A stretch of 30,567 bases of DNA from Chloroflexota bacterium (GTDB taxonomy: Bacteria; Chloroflexota; Anaerolineae; Ardenticatenales; Ardenticatenaceae): assembly GCA_003520455.1 (NCBI GenBank), contig DOUV01000413.1, forward strand, positions 1 through 30,567, in the 5' to 3' direction. The notes beneath the pieces were generated by a model. It made no database searches and was not told where the DNA came from. It was given only the letters and a program-made list of their open reading frames with translations. Positions 10,761-18,593 of the stretch are shown one piece after another. Each line of letters starts with the position of its first letter. The first letter of the stretch is position 1. The position numbers and the translations under genes are program-made.

Positions 10761-11906
10761 ATGGACTTTTCCTGGACAGAAGAGCAGCTTGCATACAAAG
10801 CGGCGGTCGTCGAATTTGCGCGGCGCGAACTGAACACGGGTTTGATCGAGCGTGATAGGAACGGCGAGTTCTCCCGGGAGAGTTGGCAAAGGTGCGCCCA
10901 ATTCGGCATCCAAGGGCTCCCCATTCCCGCGGAGTACGGCGGTGTCGGCACTGACATCATGACGACGATGCTGGCAATGGAAGGGCTTGGCTACGGCTGC
11001 CGTGACAACGGCTTGATCTTTGCCCTCAACGCCCAGCTCTGGAGCGTGCAACTCCCGATTCTCACCTTTGGGACCGAAGCACAAAGGCAGAAATATCTGC
11101 CCGGGCTGTGCAGTGGTGAGCTCATCGGTGCTCACGGAATGACCGAACCAGACTCGGGTTCCGATGCCTACAGCCTCCGCACCCGGGCTGAGCGCTGCGA
11201 CGGGGGCTATGTCCTCAATGGAAGCAAGATGTTCGTCACGAATGCCCCGATGGCCGACCTGGCTGTCATTTTCGCCACCCTGGACGCGGGCAAAGGCATG
11301 TGGGGAATCACTGCGTTCTTGGTGGAGCGTGGCAGGCCGGGCTTCCGCGTCAGCCGCGATCTGGAAAAGATGGGGCTCCGTACGTCGCCGATGGGTGAAG
11401 TGATCTTGCAGGATTGTTTTGTGCCGGTCGAGAACCGGTTGGGGCCAGAGGGCGCGGGCGCCCGAGTCTTCAACAGTTCGATGGAGTGGGAACGCAGCTG
11501 CATTTTGGCCAGTCACGTGGGGGCTATGGAGCGCCAACTGGAAGCAAGCATCAGATATGCTCGGGAGCGCCGCCAATTTGGCCGGCCTATTGGTAAGTTT
11601 CAATCTGTGGCCAATCGCATCGCCGACATGAAGGTCCGGTTGGAAACCGCCCGCTTGATTCTGTACAAGGTGGCCTGGCTCAAGAAGATGAGCAAGCCGG
11701 CCGTCATGGAGGCTGCCCTTGCGAAGCTCTACTTGAGTGAGTGTTTCGTCCAATCGAGCCTGGATGCCATTCGAATTCATGGTGGTTACGGTTACATGGC
11801 TGAGTTTGAGATAGAACGCGATCTACGTGACTCTATCGGTGGGACCCTCTACTCGGGCACATCTGATATCCAGCGGACAATCATTGCGCGCCTGCTGGGG
11901 CTATAG
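10761..11906 (+). CDS. Acyl-CoA dehydrogenase-family flavoprotein, probable prolyl-carrier-protein dehydrogenase
   Basis: A 381-residue flavoprotein of full acyl-CoA dehydrogenase length. The FAD/substrate core shows GAHGMTEPDSGSD, GSKMFVTNAP and the RRQFGRPIGKFQ segment. The Glu of the medium-chain enzymes' YEGT motif is replaced by Ser (S365 in LYSGTSDIQR). A Glu at residue 244 (MEWERSCILA) sits where isovaleryl-CoA dehydrogenase and, as I recall, the prolyl-carrier-protein oxidase AnaB place their base. The next two genes encode an adenylation enzyme and a carrier protein, the partner set used to oxidise carrier-bound proline to a pyrroline or pyrrole. ATG 10761 matches the usual MDFSxTEEQ family start; GAGAGG is just upstream. 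An ordinary acyl-CoA dehydrogenase is the alternative. Confidence 0.85.
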   Translation: MDFSWTEEQLAYKAAVVEFARRELNTGLIERDRNGEFSRESWQRCAQFGIQGLPIPAEYGGVGTDIMTTMLAMEGLGYGCRDNGLIFALNAQLWSVQLPILTFGTEAQRQKYLPGLCSGELIGAHGMTEPDSGSDAYSLRTRAERCDGGYVLNGSKMFVTNAPMADLAVIFATLDAGKGMWGITAFLVERGRPGFRVSRDLEKMGLRTSPMGEVILQDCFVPVENRLGPEGAGARVFNSSMEWERSCILASHVGAMERQLEASIRYARERRQFGRPIGKFQSVANRIADMKVRLETARLILYKVAWLKKMSKPAVMEAALAKLYLSECFVQSSLDAIRIHGGYGYMAEFEIERDLRDSIGGTLYSGTSDIQRTIIARLLGL

Positions 11907-11946
11907 ATAGCGGGAAAGCTGAAAAGCTTTCGCTTGGGGGTGAATC

Positions 11947-13539
11947 ATGGCTTATCTGCTCCACCAGTTGCTGACTGAGAGTGCAAGACGCGTTCCGAAG
12001 AAAGAAGCAGTTCGTTTCGAGGGACGAGGACTTACGTATCAAGATCTGGATGTGCTCACAAATCAAGTGGCGCGGACGCTGAAAGCGGCCGGTGTGCGAA
12101 GGGGCGACAGGGTAGGTATTTACCTTCACAAGTCAATCGCCTCTGTCGTCAGTTTGTTTGGTATTTTGAAAGCCGGCGGCGTCTACGTTCCCCTCGATCC
12201 CAACGCGCCGGTGAAACGGCTGGCCTACATGGCTCGAAACTGCGACATCAAAGTAATGCTGACCTCTACGGACAAGCTAGAGGCACTCCCTCAATTTTTC
12301 GCTGAGGGAGTGCCCCTGGCGACCTTCGTGTTGACCGACAATCGGGAACTCGAGGTGAGCACTCTCCCGGACGCGGTTCGGCTCATATCTTGGGACGATG
12401 TACGTGGGCAAGAGGGAGGAGCGCTCCCTCCACCTGGCACGATTGAGACCGACCTGGCCTATATTCTTTACACCTCAGGCTCGACCGGCGACCCAAAGGG
12501 TGTAATGATCTCGCACCGAACCATATTTACTTTTATTAACTGGTGCCATGAAACTTTTTGCATGACTGAGGATGATCGAGTCACCAGCCATGCCCCGCTG
12601 CATTTTGACCTCTCGACCTTCGACATCTACGTAACGATAAAAGCTGGCGGTACCATCATAATAGTCCCCGAAAAGTTATCGATCTTCCCTATTCGGTTGG
12701 TTCGGCTGTTGCAGGATGAAGGTGTTACAGTGACGTACCTGGTGCCCTCAGTGCTCTCCTTGATGGTTAACTATGGGAAGCTCGATGCTCACAATCTTTC
12801 GACCTTGCGAACGATCCTGTTTGCGGGCGAGGTTTTTCCTATCAAGTATCTGCGGCGGTTGATGGCAGCTATTCCCCACGCCGATTATTACAACCTCTAC
12901 GGCCCCACAGAGACCAACGTCTGTACTTACTATAAGGTACAGGCCAAAGATCGAGATCCCGAGCGTACCCAACCAGTGCCAATTGGTATTGCTTGTGAAA
13001 ATGTGGAGGTATTTGCGGTAGATGAGGGCGGTCAGCTCATCGCCGAACCAGGGCATGAGGGTGAATTGTGGGTACGCGGATCATGTGTCGCACAGGGTTA
13101 TTGGGGTGATTCGGAGAAGACGGCCAAAACTTTCGTGCGCAACCCGTTCCAGCAGAACTTTGATGAAGTGGCTTATCGCACCGGCGATATCGTAACTTTG
13201 GACGAAGACGGGGTGAACTGGATCTATGTCGGGCGGCGAGATCATATGATCAAGAGTCGGGGTTATCGAATAGAGCTGGGCGAGATCGAGACGGTTCTCT
13301 ACAGCCATGAGGCAATCAAGGAAGCCGCGGTGGTGGCTGTGCCTGACGACCTGGTCGGTAACCGCCTACGGGCATTTGTCGTGGCACCGAAGCAGGATGG
13401 ATTGACTGTGGCGGACCTGGAGGCATACTGCAGCCAACGCGTGCCGCGATACATGCTTCCCGAAAGCATTGAGTTTCGAGATCAATTACCCAAAACGTCC
13501 AGCGGTAAAATCGACCGGCCACTCCTGGCTCGCATGTAA
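11947..13539 (+). CDS. Stand-alone amino-acid adenylation enzyme, probable L-prolyl-AMP ligase
   Basis: A 530-residue single adenylation domain of the non-ribosomal peptide synthetase type, with no condensation or carrier domain. Core motifs are clear: ILYTSGSTGDPKG, NLYGPTET at 316-323, YRTGD, GRRDHMIKSRGYRIELGEIE and the C-terminal Lys K521 in LPKTSSGKIDR. Residues at the ten specificity positions, aligned by eye to GrsA, are D221, L222, F225, Y264, L291, A293, L317, V325, C326 and K521. That D-L-F-Y-L-A-L-V-C-K set matches, from memory, the L-proline codes of AnaC and PltF-like enzymes. It would activate proline as the AMP ester and load it on the carrier protein at 13593. The neighbouring genes fit that pathway. 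Confidence 0.92.
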   Translation: MAYLLHQLLTESARRVPKKEAVRFEGRGLTYQDLDVLTNQVARTLKAAGVRRGDRVGIYLHKSIASVVSLFGILKAGGVYVPLDPNAPVKRLAYMARNCDIKVMLTSTDKLEALPQFFAEGVPLATFVLTDNRELEVSTLPDAVRLISWDDVRGQEGGALPPPGTIETDLAYILYTSGSTGDPKGVMISHRTIFTFINWCHETFCMTEDDRVTSHAPLHFDLSTFDIYVTIKAGGTIIIVPEKLSIFPIRLVRLLQDEGVTVTYLVPSVLSLMVNYGKLDAHNLSTLRTILFAGEVFPIKYLRRLMAAIPHADYYNLYGPTETNVCTYYKVQAKDRDPERTQPVPIGIACENVEVFAVDEGGQLIAEPGHEGELWVRGSCVAQGYWGDSEKTAKTFVRNPFQQNFDEVAYRTGDIVTLDEDGVNWIYVGRRDHMIKSRGYRIELGEIETVLYSHEAIKEAAVVAVPDDLVGNRLRAFVVAPKQDGLTVADLEAYCSQRVPRYMLPESIEFRDQLPKTSSGKIDRPLLARM

Positions 13540-13592
13540 TCACCCCATTGCTCCCAGGCTTGTGCTGCCTCTCATTGGAAAGGAGTTTCCTT

Positions 13593-13844
13593 GTGAATAC
13601 GTCAACCCTAATCGAGCGTTTCGTCATCGAAGAGCTCATGTTGGGCGGTCGTAAGGGGAAAATTGACCCCGATGAGTCGCTCATTCGTAGCGGTATCCTC
13701 GATTCGCTGTCTTTGCTGCGGTTGATTGTCTATCTCGAAGAGCAATTTGGCTTGACTGTCGAGGATAGCGAAGTGATTCCCGGTAACTTCGAAACACTCA
13801 ACTCTATGGAAGTCTTTGTCAAGAGTAAAATGAGAGCCCACTGA
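13593..13844 (+). CDS. Acyl/peptidyl carrier protein
   Basis: An 83-residue acidic carrier protein with the phosphopantetheine attachment Ser in GILDSLSLLRL (S38) and the expected helix layout either side. GTG 13593 is chosen because AAAGGAG lies seven bases upstream; upstream in-frame codons give a Cys-rich extension unlike any carrier. It follows the adenylation gene by 53 bases, and its size resembles the PltL, PigG and AnaD carriers. It should hold proline as a thioester for the dehydrogenase and then offer the product to an acyltransferase. A phosphopantetheinyl transferase is needed and is not in this window. Confidence 0.9.
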   Translation: MNTSTLIERFVIEELMLGGRKGKIDPDESLIRSGILDSLSLLRLIVYLEEQFGLTVEDSEVIPGNFETLNSMEVFVKSKMRAH

Positions 13845-13859
13845 TGGTCTGCCGTGGGT

Positions 13860-13887
13860 TCTTGTTGATGAACAAGAGAGGGGTTTT
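13860..13887 (+). terminator. Possible intrinsic terminator after the carrier protein gene
   Basis: TCTTGTT (13860-13866) and AACAAGA (13871-13877) form a perfect seven-base stem with a GATG loop, starting 15 bases after the stop. A run of five T at 13883-13887 follows after five bases. The stem is AT-rich and the T run slightly distant, so termination may be partial. Confidence 0.45.
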
Positions 13888-14037
13888 TCGCTAAGAAGAG
13901 ATATACCGGACTGGAGCAGGTGAATCCCGTGGGAGTGCATCTCCTGATCGACACACGTACGATTCCAATGTGATTGTGATGAAAGAAATTGTTTCCGCTC
14001 CAACTGACGATTCACCGGTACAGAGAGAGAGCGCGAG

Positions 14038-15120
14038 ATGACCAGGCGATTATTACTCTTGAACGGGCTCGCGGTCTTGGGCGTTGCCCTCCACCATGCT
14101 TCGGGCTACGGATTTCGAGCGATGTTCTTCTGGACTGATCGGTATCTTCCTGTGGCGGCGCCCAACTACGATCAAGCCGGGAGTCTGACCTTTCACGCTA
14201 TCGTACTGATCCAACAACTGGATGCCTTTACCCTTCCGGTCTTCATGTTCGTGTCCGGCTTTTTCGTCGCTTTCGCGGCCGGTGGGAGTCAGGGAGGATT
14301 ACAGTGGAACGTGATGATGACGAGAATCAAGAACCTTCTGGTACCTTTTGTTCTCTGGAGTATCATATACTTCCTTATTTCCAATAGAAGGGCACCGGCC
14401 ACGTTCGATGAAGTGATCAGCCGGTACTACTATATTCCTCTTCTTTCACAGTACTACCTGCTCTCACCGCTCATAGTTCCGCTCGCAAAGACCAAATGGA
14501 AGCTTTTGCTTGTCGTTTTGGCTTTTGTCGAGCTAGGCACTCAGAGCCTCCAGTACTTCACTGCCCTCGAAGTGGAAATACAGGGTCTGGAGCAGGTGGT
14601 ACGTCTCCTGCCAAAGTGGCTCATTCCCAACCTCATGTTCTGGTTTGCATTGGGTATCGTTGTCGGCCTGCATCGGCAGGGGTTTACACTATGGCTTGCG
14701 CGGGTGAAGTGGGGCCTGTTAGCCGCTTTGGTTGTATTAGTCCCATTGACCATGTTTGAATACAAAGTGGTTGCGCACTTTGCCGGAAAGGCATGGCTGG
14801 GTCCGTATTTCGGTGGATTTTCGCGAACTTTCTACGCCTGCGTCTTCATTCTGTGTTTTTTGGCGTTTCACCAGACGCCGCTTCCTCTTTCAAAAGAACT
14901 CTCCTTGCTCGGCGGTAAATCGCTCGGGATCTATCTCAGCCACGCCCCGATGATGTACGTGGCTGCTGTGATCATGTACCGCGTAGCACCCTGGATCTTG
15001 GGCTACCAGGTACTCTACCAGACGGTCCTGATTACTGTTGGGGTTGGGGGGGCATTGTTGCTCATGTCCGTTTTGGACAAGTCCCGGGTGCGGAGGACGT
15101 ACCGTTACGCATTTGGGTAG
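14038..15120 (+). CDS. Membrane acyltransferase, acyltransferase-3 (OafA/YrhL) family
   Basis: A 360-residue polytopic protein with about ten membrane helices. The N-terminal LNGLAVLGVALHHASG places His19/His20 at the position of the family's conserved His at the end of helix 1. LPVFMFVSGFFVAF and the LLGGKSLGIYLSHAP region near residue 300 are also typical. Family members move acyl groups across the membrane onto sugars of exported polysaccharide or lipids. It lies about 190 bases after the carrier protein gene and just before the ABC exporter genes, so it may transfer the carrier-bound acyl group onto the glycan. ATG 14038 follows a GAGAGAG purine tract. Acetyl transfer is the default alternative. 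Confidence 0.85.
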   Translation: MTRRLLLLNGLAVLGVALHHASGYGFRAMFFWTDRYLPVAAPNYDQAGSLTFHAIVLIQQLDAFTLPVFMFVSGFFVAFAAGGSQGGLQWNVMMTRIKNLLVPFVLWSIIYFLISNRRAPATFDEVISRYYYIPLLSQYYLLSPLIVPLAKTKWKLLLVVLAFVELGTQSLQYFTALEVEIQGLEQVVRLLPKWLIPNLMFWFALGIVVGLHRQGFTLWLARVKWGLLAALVVLVPLTMFEYKVVAHFAGKAWLGPYFGGFSRTFYACVFILCFLAFHQTPLPLSKELSLLGGKSLGIYLSHAPMMYVAAVIMYRVAPWILGYQVLYQTVLITVGVGGALLLMSVLDKSRVRRTYRYAFG

Positions 15121-15181
15121 GCGGCTTCCAGCTGAGAACCGAGAACGGGTAAACCGGACGATGGGAAAAGGCCAATACTTC

Positions 15182-16078
15182 ATGGAAAACGTCAAACAAT
15201 CCGCGGCTGCTTCTGTAAAGCCAGCGATAGCGAATAACGTAGACGTAGTTGATAGTAACCGACGAAGAATACGGATTCAACCCAGTAAAGGCTGGCTCTC
15301 CCTCGATTTCAAAGAGTTGTTTGAATACCGGGAGCTTCTCTACTTCCTCGTCTGGCGCGACATTAAAGTGCGCTATAAGCAAACGGTACTGGGTGCCTCA
15401 TGGGCCATCATCCAACCCTTCTTCACGATGGTGATCTTTAGCCTTTTCTTTGGCAGGTTGGCGAAGGTTCCCTCGGACGGTCTTCCTTACCCAATCTTTA
15501 GCTACGCTGCGTTGGTGCCCTGGACCTTCTTCGCAAATGCTCTCACGCAAGCGTCAAACAGTCTGGTTGTCAGTGCTAACATGGTCAAAAAGATTTATTT
15601 TCCTCGACTGCTGATGCCTACGGCAACCGTACTGGGTGGCATCGTTGATTTTGTATTGGCTTTTAGCGTGCTGCTTGCGATGATGCTCTTCTATAGCTTG
15701 CTCCCCACACGTAACGTTCTATGGCTCCCGTTTTTCCTGTTAATGGCTTTGATGACGTCGCTGGGTGTCAGTTTGTGGCTTTCAGCTATGAACGTCCAGT
15801 TCCGCGACGTTCGATATGTTATTCCCTTCCTGACGCAAGCGTGGTTCTTTGCGACTCCGATCGCTTATTCCAGCAGCTTGCTCTCGGAACCCTGGCGGAC
15901 GTTGTACGGCATCAACCCGATGGCCGGTGTGGTCGAAGGCTTCCGGTGGGCTTTGTTGGGTGCCAACACAGCACCTGGCCCCATCATCACGGTATCCTCT
16001 TTGGTGGCTTTCGCCTTACTCGTGAGCGGGGCCTTCTACTTCCGTCGCATGGAAAAAACCTTCGCAGATGTGATATAG
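15182..16078 (+). CDS. wzm: ABC-2 type polysaccharide export permease (Wzm-like)
   Basis: A 298-residue permease with a cytoplasmic N-terminal region and about six membrane helices. The LVWRDIKVRYKQTVLGASWAI segment (about residues 56-75) is diagnostic of O-antigen and teichoic acid exporters, and MVKKIYFPRLLMP and INPMAGVVEGFRWALLG follow in the usual order. It pairs with the ATPase gene 10 bases downstream to export a lipid-linked glycan across the inner membrane. ATG 15182 has AAAAGG about ten bases upstream; ATG 15161 would add seven residues and cannot be excluded. Frames further upstream overlap the acyltransferase gene and look non-coding. Confidence 0.93.
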   Translation: MENVKQSAAASVKPAIANNVDVVDSNRRRIRIQPSKGWLSLDFKELFEYRELLYFLVWRDIKVRYKQTVLGASWAIIQPFFTMVIFSLFFGRLAKVPSDGLPYPIFSYAALVPWTFFANALTQASNSLVVSANMVKKIYFPRLLMPTATVLGGIVDFVLAFSVLLAMMLFYSLLPTRNVLWLPFFLLMALMTSLGVSLWLSAMNVQFRDVRYVIPFLTQAWFFATPIAYSSSLLSEPWRTLYGINPMAGVVEGFRWALLGANTAPGPIITVSSLVAFALLVSGAFYFRRMEKTFADVI

Positions 16079-16088
16079 GTGGAGTTCG

Positions 16089-17357
16089 ATGAGCGATATT
16101 GCAGTCTGGGCCGAAGGTCTTGGGAAAGAGTATCACATCGGAAGTGTGCGGAGACAGTACAACCGGCTAGGCGATCAGTTGGTCGAGAGCATCGTATCAC
16201 CGTTTCGACGCGCTCGAAAACTACTTCGAGGGCAGGCCACCGGTGCAGCCGAACTGGACGAGATCATCTGGGCGCTGAAGGATATCTCGATTGAGATCAA
16301 GCATGGTGAAGTCGTCGGTATCATTGGCCGCAACGGTGCGGGCAAGAGCACGTTGCTCAAGATTCTTTCGCGGATCACTGAGCCTACAGAGGGTTATGCC
16401 GACATCTACGGACGGGTGGGCTCATTACTGGAAGTTGGTACTGGATTCCACCCTGAGCTCACCGGGCGGGAGAACATCTACCTGAATGGTGCTATTCTCG
16501 GGATGAAGAAGGCGGAAATCGAGCGCAAGTTTGATGAGATTGTAGCCTTTGCGGAAATCGGCAAGTTCATCGATACGCCGGTGAAGCATTACTCCAGCGG
16601 CATGTACGTGCGCCTGGCCTTTTCGATTGCCGCCCACCTGGAACCAGAGATTTTACTGGTGGATGAGGTACTGGCAGTGGGGGATGTGGCGTTTCAGAAG
16701 AAATGCCTCGGGAAGATGGACGACGTGGCAAAGCAAGGCCGCACTGTTTTGTTTGTCAGCCACAACATGGGGTTGATGCAGACGCTTTGCCAACGCGGCA
16801 TCTTCTTACAGGATGGGATTATGAGCGCAGACGGACCAATTGGGGATGTTGTTGACGCGTACCTACGGACGCTTGAAAAACTGGAATCACAAGAGCTCTC
16901 CGAGAGGGAAGATCGACGAGGACAGGGAGCGGTCAGACTCGTCGCCGTGCAGATTTCTGATGGGAGCGACAATGCGGTCTCTACCCTCAAGACAGGCGGC
17001 CCGGCATGCTTCACGTTTCATATTTGTGGGTCAGTACCAGGAATGGCCTGCATCTTTTCTCTCTACGATCATTTGGGGCAGGCCGTCGTCAGTTTCAACA
17101 GCCAGGAGCGAGGTGCAGAAGACTCCTACGCCGGGGGTGATGAGCGAAAGTTTGTCTGCGAGCTTGATGAACTGCTGCTACTGCCCGGCCGGTACCGTAT
17201 GGATGTCTCAATCCTTGGCGACAAACGGCTGCAGGACTCAGTACAGGCAGTAGCAATCTTTGACGTCGCAGAAGGAGATGTGCGCGGACGGCCCGCTCAA
17301 CTGAAGAAAAAGTTCAGGGTTTGCATGCCTCATCGCTGGACGCTCCCCGAAGACTAG
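16089..17357 (+). CDS. wzt: Polysaccharide ABC exporter ATPase with C-terminal glycan-binding domain (Wzt-like)
   Basis: A 422-residue ATPase. Walker A is GRNGAGKST at 80-88, the signature is YSSGMYVRLA near 168-177, Walker B with the catalytic Glu is VDEVLAVGD (D192, E193), and the H-loop is in FVSHNMG. The VGSLLEVGTGFHPELTGREN segment is typical of the polysaccharide exporter subfamily. Residues from about 275 to the end form a beta-rich domain like that of Wzt, which recognises a terminal modification of the finished glycan before export. That suggests the chain carries a specific cap or decoration. Spacing to the permease gene is 10 bases. Confidence 0.94.
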   Translation: MSDIAVWAEGLGKEYHIGSVRRQYNRLGDQLVESIVSPFRRARKLLRGQATGAAELDEIIWALKDISIEIKHGEVVGIIGRNGAGKSTLLKILSRITEPTEGYADIYGRVGSLLEVGTGFHPELTGRENIYLNGAILGMKKAEIERKFDEIVAFAEIGKFIDTPVKHYSSGMYVRLAFSIAAHLEPEILLVDEVLAVGDVAFQKKCLGKMDDVAKQGRTVLFVSHNMGLMQTLCQRGIFLQDGIMSADGPIGDVVDAYLRTLEKLESQELSEREDRRGQGAVRLVAVQISDGSDNAVSTLKTGGPACFTFHICGSVPGMACIFSLYDHLGQAVVSFNSQERGAEDSYAGGDERKFVCELDELLLLPGRYRMDVSILGDKRLQDSVQAVAIFDVAEGDVRGRPAQLKKKFRVCMPHRWTLPED

Positions 17358-17461
17358 CACACGGTGAATGCTTTCCACAGAAGTTAGCGGATCATATTAG
17401 ATCAGGACTGCCGGGGCTGGTGCTTGAATTTGCCTGAACTGCGTTCACATGGAGATCGTCG

Positions 17462-18496
17462 ATGCTACCTCGGATCTTTATCGGTGGAACGGGGAGAAGT
17501 GGGACCACCATTCTATACGATGCTCTTGGCCGTCACGAGGCTGTTTATTCATTCCCAAACGAGATGCGCTTTCTTGTAGATCCTGATGGCCTCATGACTT
17601 TGATAAGCGAGCTTTCAGCGCAGTATTCTCCCGTGCGAGCACGGGAAGCGCTGTTTCGATTCGAGCGGCTCATGAGAGTCTACCTTACCGTGCCGCAACG
17701 GGCACCATATTTTGGTTTTGATCTCGCTCGTTGGCTTGGTGGGGAGTACTATTGGCAGCGGTTGGATGAATTTTGCGCTCAAATGGTGGAGTTCGAATTT
17801 CACGGTCGAGCCTGGCAGGTCGAGCCCAACATTGAGAGTCGATTCGATGCCTGGACCGAGCGCGTCCGGCGGGTCCGCCAGCGAATGAGAGGAGCCCCCG
17901 TCATAGCTCAGAGATTGAATTTACCGCGCAAGCGGTTGCGGATGGCGAGGTACTTCTCGGATCGGACCGAACTGGTGGAGTTAGCGCGTGTCTTTGTGGA
18001 TGACCTGTTTCTTCGGGCTGCTGACCAGCATGAAAAACGGACATGGTGTGAAAAGACACCGCAGAACCTTTTCCACATTGGCTTCCTGTACGAGCTCTTT
18101 CCGCAGAGCGTGTTCATTCATATAAAAAGAGACCCCCGAGCAATTATTCATTCGATGACGAAGAAGGAGTGGGTTCGGGCACCCAACAACGTGAGGGACA
18201 GTTGCTTGTTTTTACGAGCGATGTACGACCGATGGTTCGATATAAAAAGAGCTGTCGATTTCAACAAGTACTGCTATCTTGAGCTAAAGCTTGAAGATCT
18301 GGCGGCATCTCCTCATTCAGTGCTTGAGCAAGTCGCCGCGTTCTGCAAGTTAGAGGGCCGCTTCAACACGCTGCCGGATATTACACCGGATAGAGCGAAT
18401 TACTGGCAAAAGACGATGACGGTTGAAGATAGACAACTGGTGAACGAGATTCTTGGCGCCTACATTGAGCGACTGGGATACGAGGTCTACGTCTGA
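17462..18496 (+). CDS. PAPS-dependent sulfotransferase
   Basis: A 344-residue soluble protein. The N-terminal GGTGRSGTTIL (residues 8-18) is the 5'-phosphosulfate-binding loop. The 3'-phosphate-binding motif is in IHIKRDPRAIIHS, with R223 and S231. It should transfer sulfate from PAPS to an acceptor hydroxyl, presumably a glycan or lipid-linked intermediate given the setting. ATG 17462 has GGAG seven bases upstream. It lies 104 bases after the ABC exporter ATPase gene. The PAPS donor can be made by the sat-cysC product in the same locus. Acceptor specificity cannot be read from the sequence. Confidence 0.9.
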   Translation: MLPRIFIGGTGRSGTTILYDALGRHEAVYSFPNEMRFLVDPDGLMTLISELSAQYSPVRAREALFRFERLMRVYLTVPQRAPYFGFDLARWLGGEYYWQRLDEFCAQMVEFEFHGRAWQVEPNIESRFDAWTERVRRVRQRMRGAPVIAQRLNLPRKRLRMARYFSDRTELVELARVFVDDLFLRAADQHEKRTWCEKTPQNLFHIGFLYELFPQSVFIHIKRDPRAIIHSMTKKEWVRAPNNVRDSCLFLRAMYDRWFDIKRAVDFNKYCYLELKLEDLAASPHSVLEQVAAFCKLEGRFNTLPDITPDRANYWQKTMTVEDRQLVNEILGAYIERLGYEVYV

Positions 18497-18538
18497 TAGC
18501 AGAAGCGGCTCATGTCATACCGGTTTCGGTAAGACGAG

Positions 18539-18557
18539 CGGGTTTGGCCGAAACCCG
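18539..18557. other. Hairpin between sulfotransferase and sulfatase-fold genes
   Basis: CGGGTTT (18539-18545) and AAACCCG (18551-18557) form a perfect seven-base stem with a five-base GGCCG loop. It has no following T run, so it may be a pause or processing site, or have no function. Confidence 0.4.
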
Positions 18558-18593
18558 ACAGGATGGTAGCGATTCAGAGGAGCAGGGCGGCGT

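Noticed and set aside
10716..11780. 354-residue open frame on the - strand
   Set aside because: It lies wholly opposite the clearly conserved dehydrogenase gene, has no recognisable motif and shows the composition of an antisense shadow.
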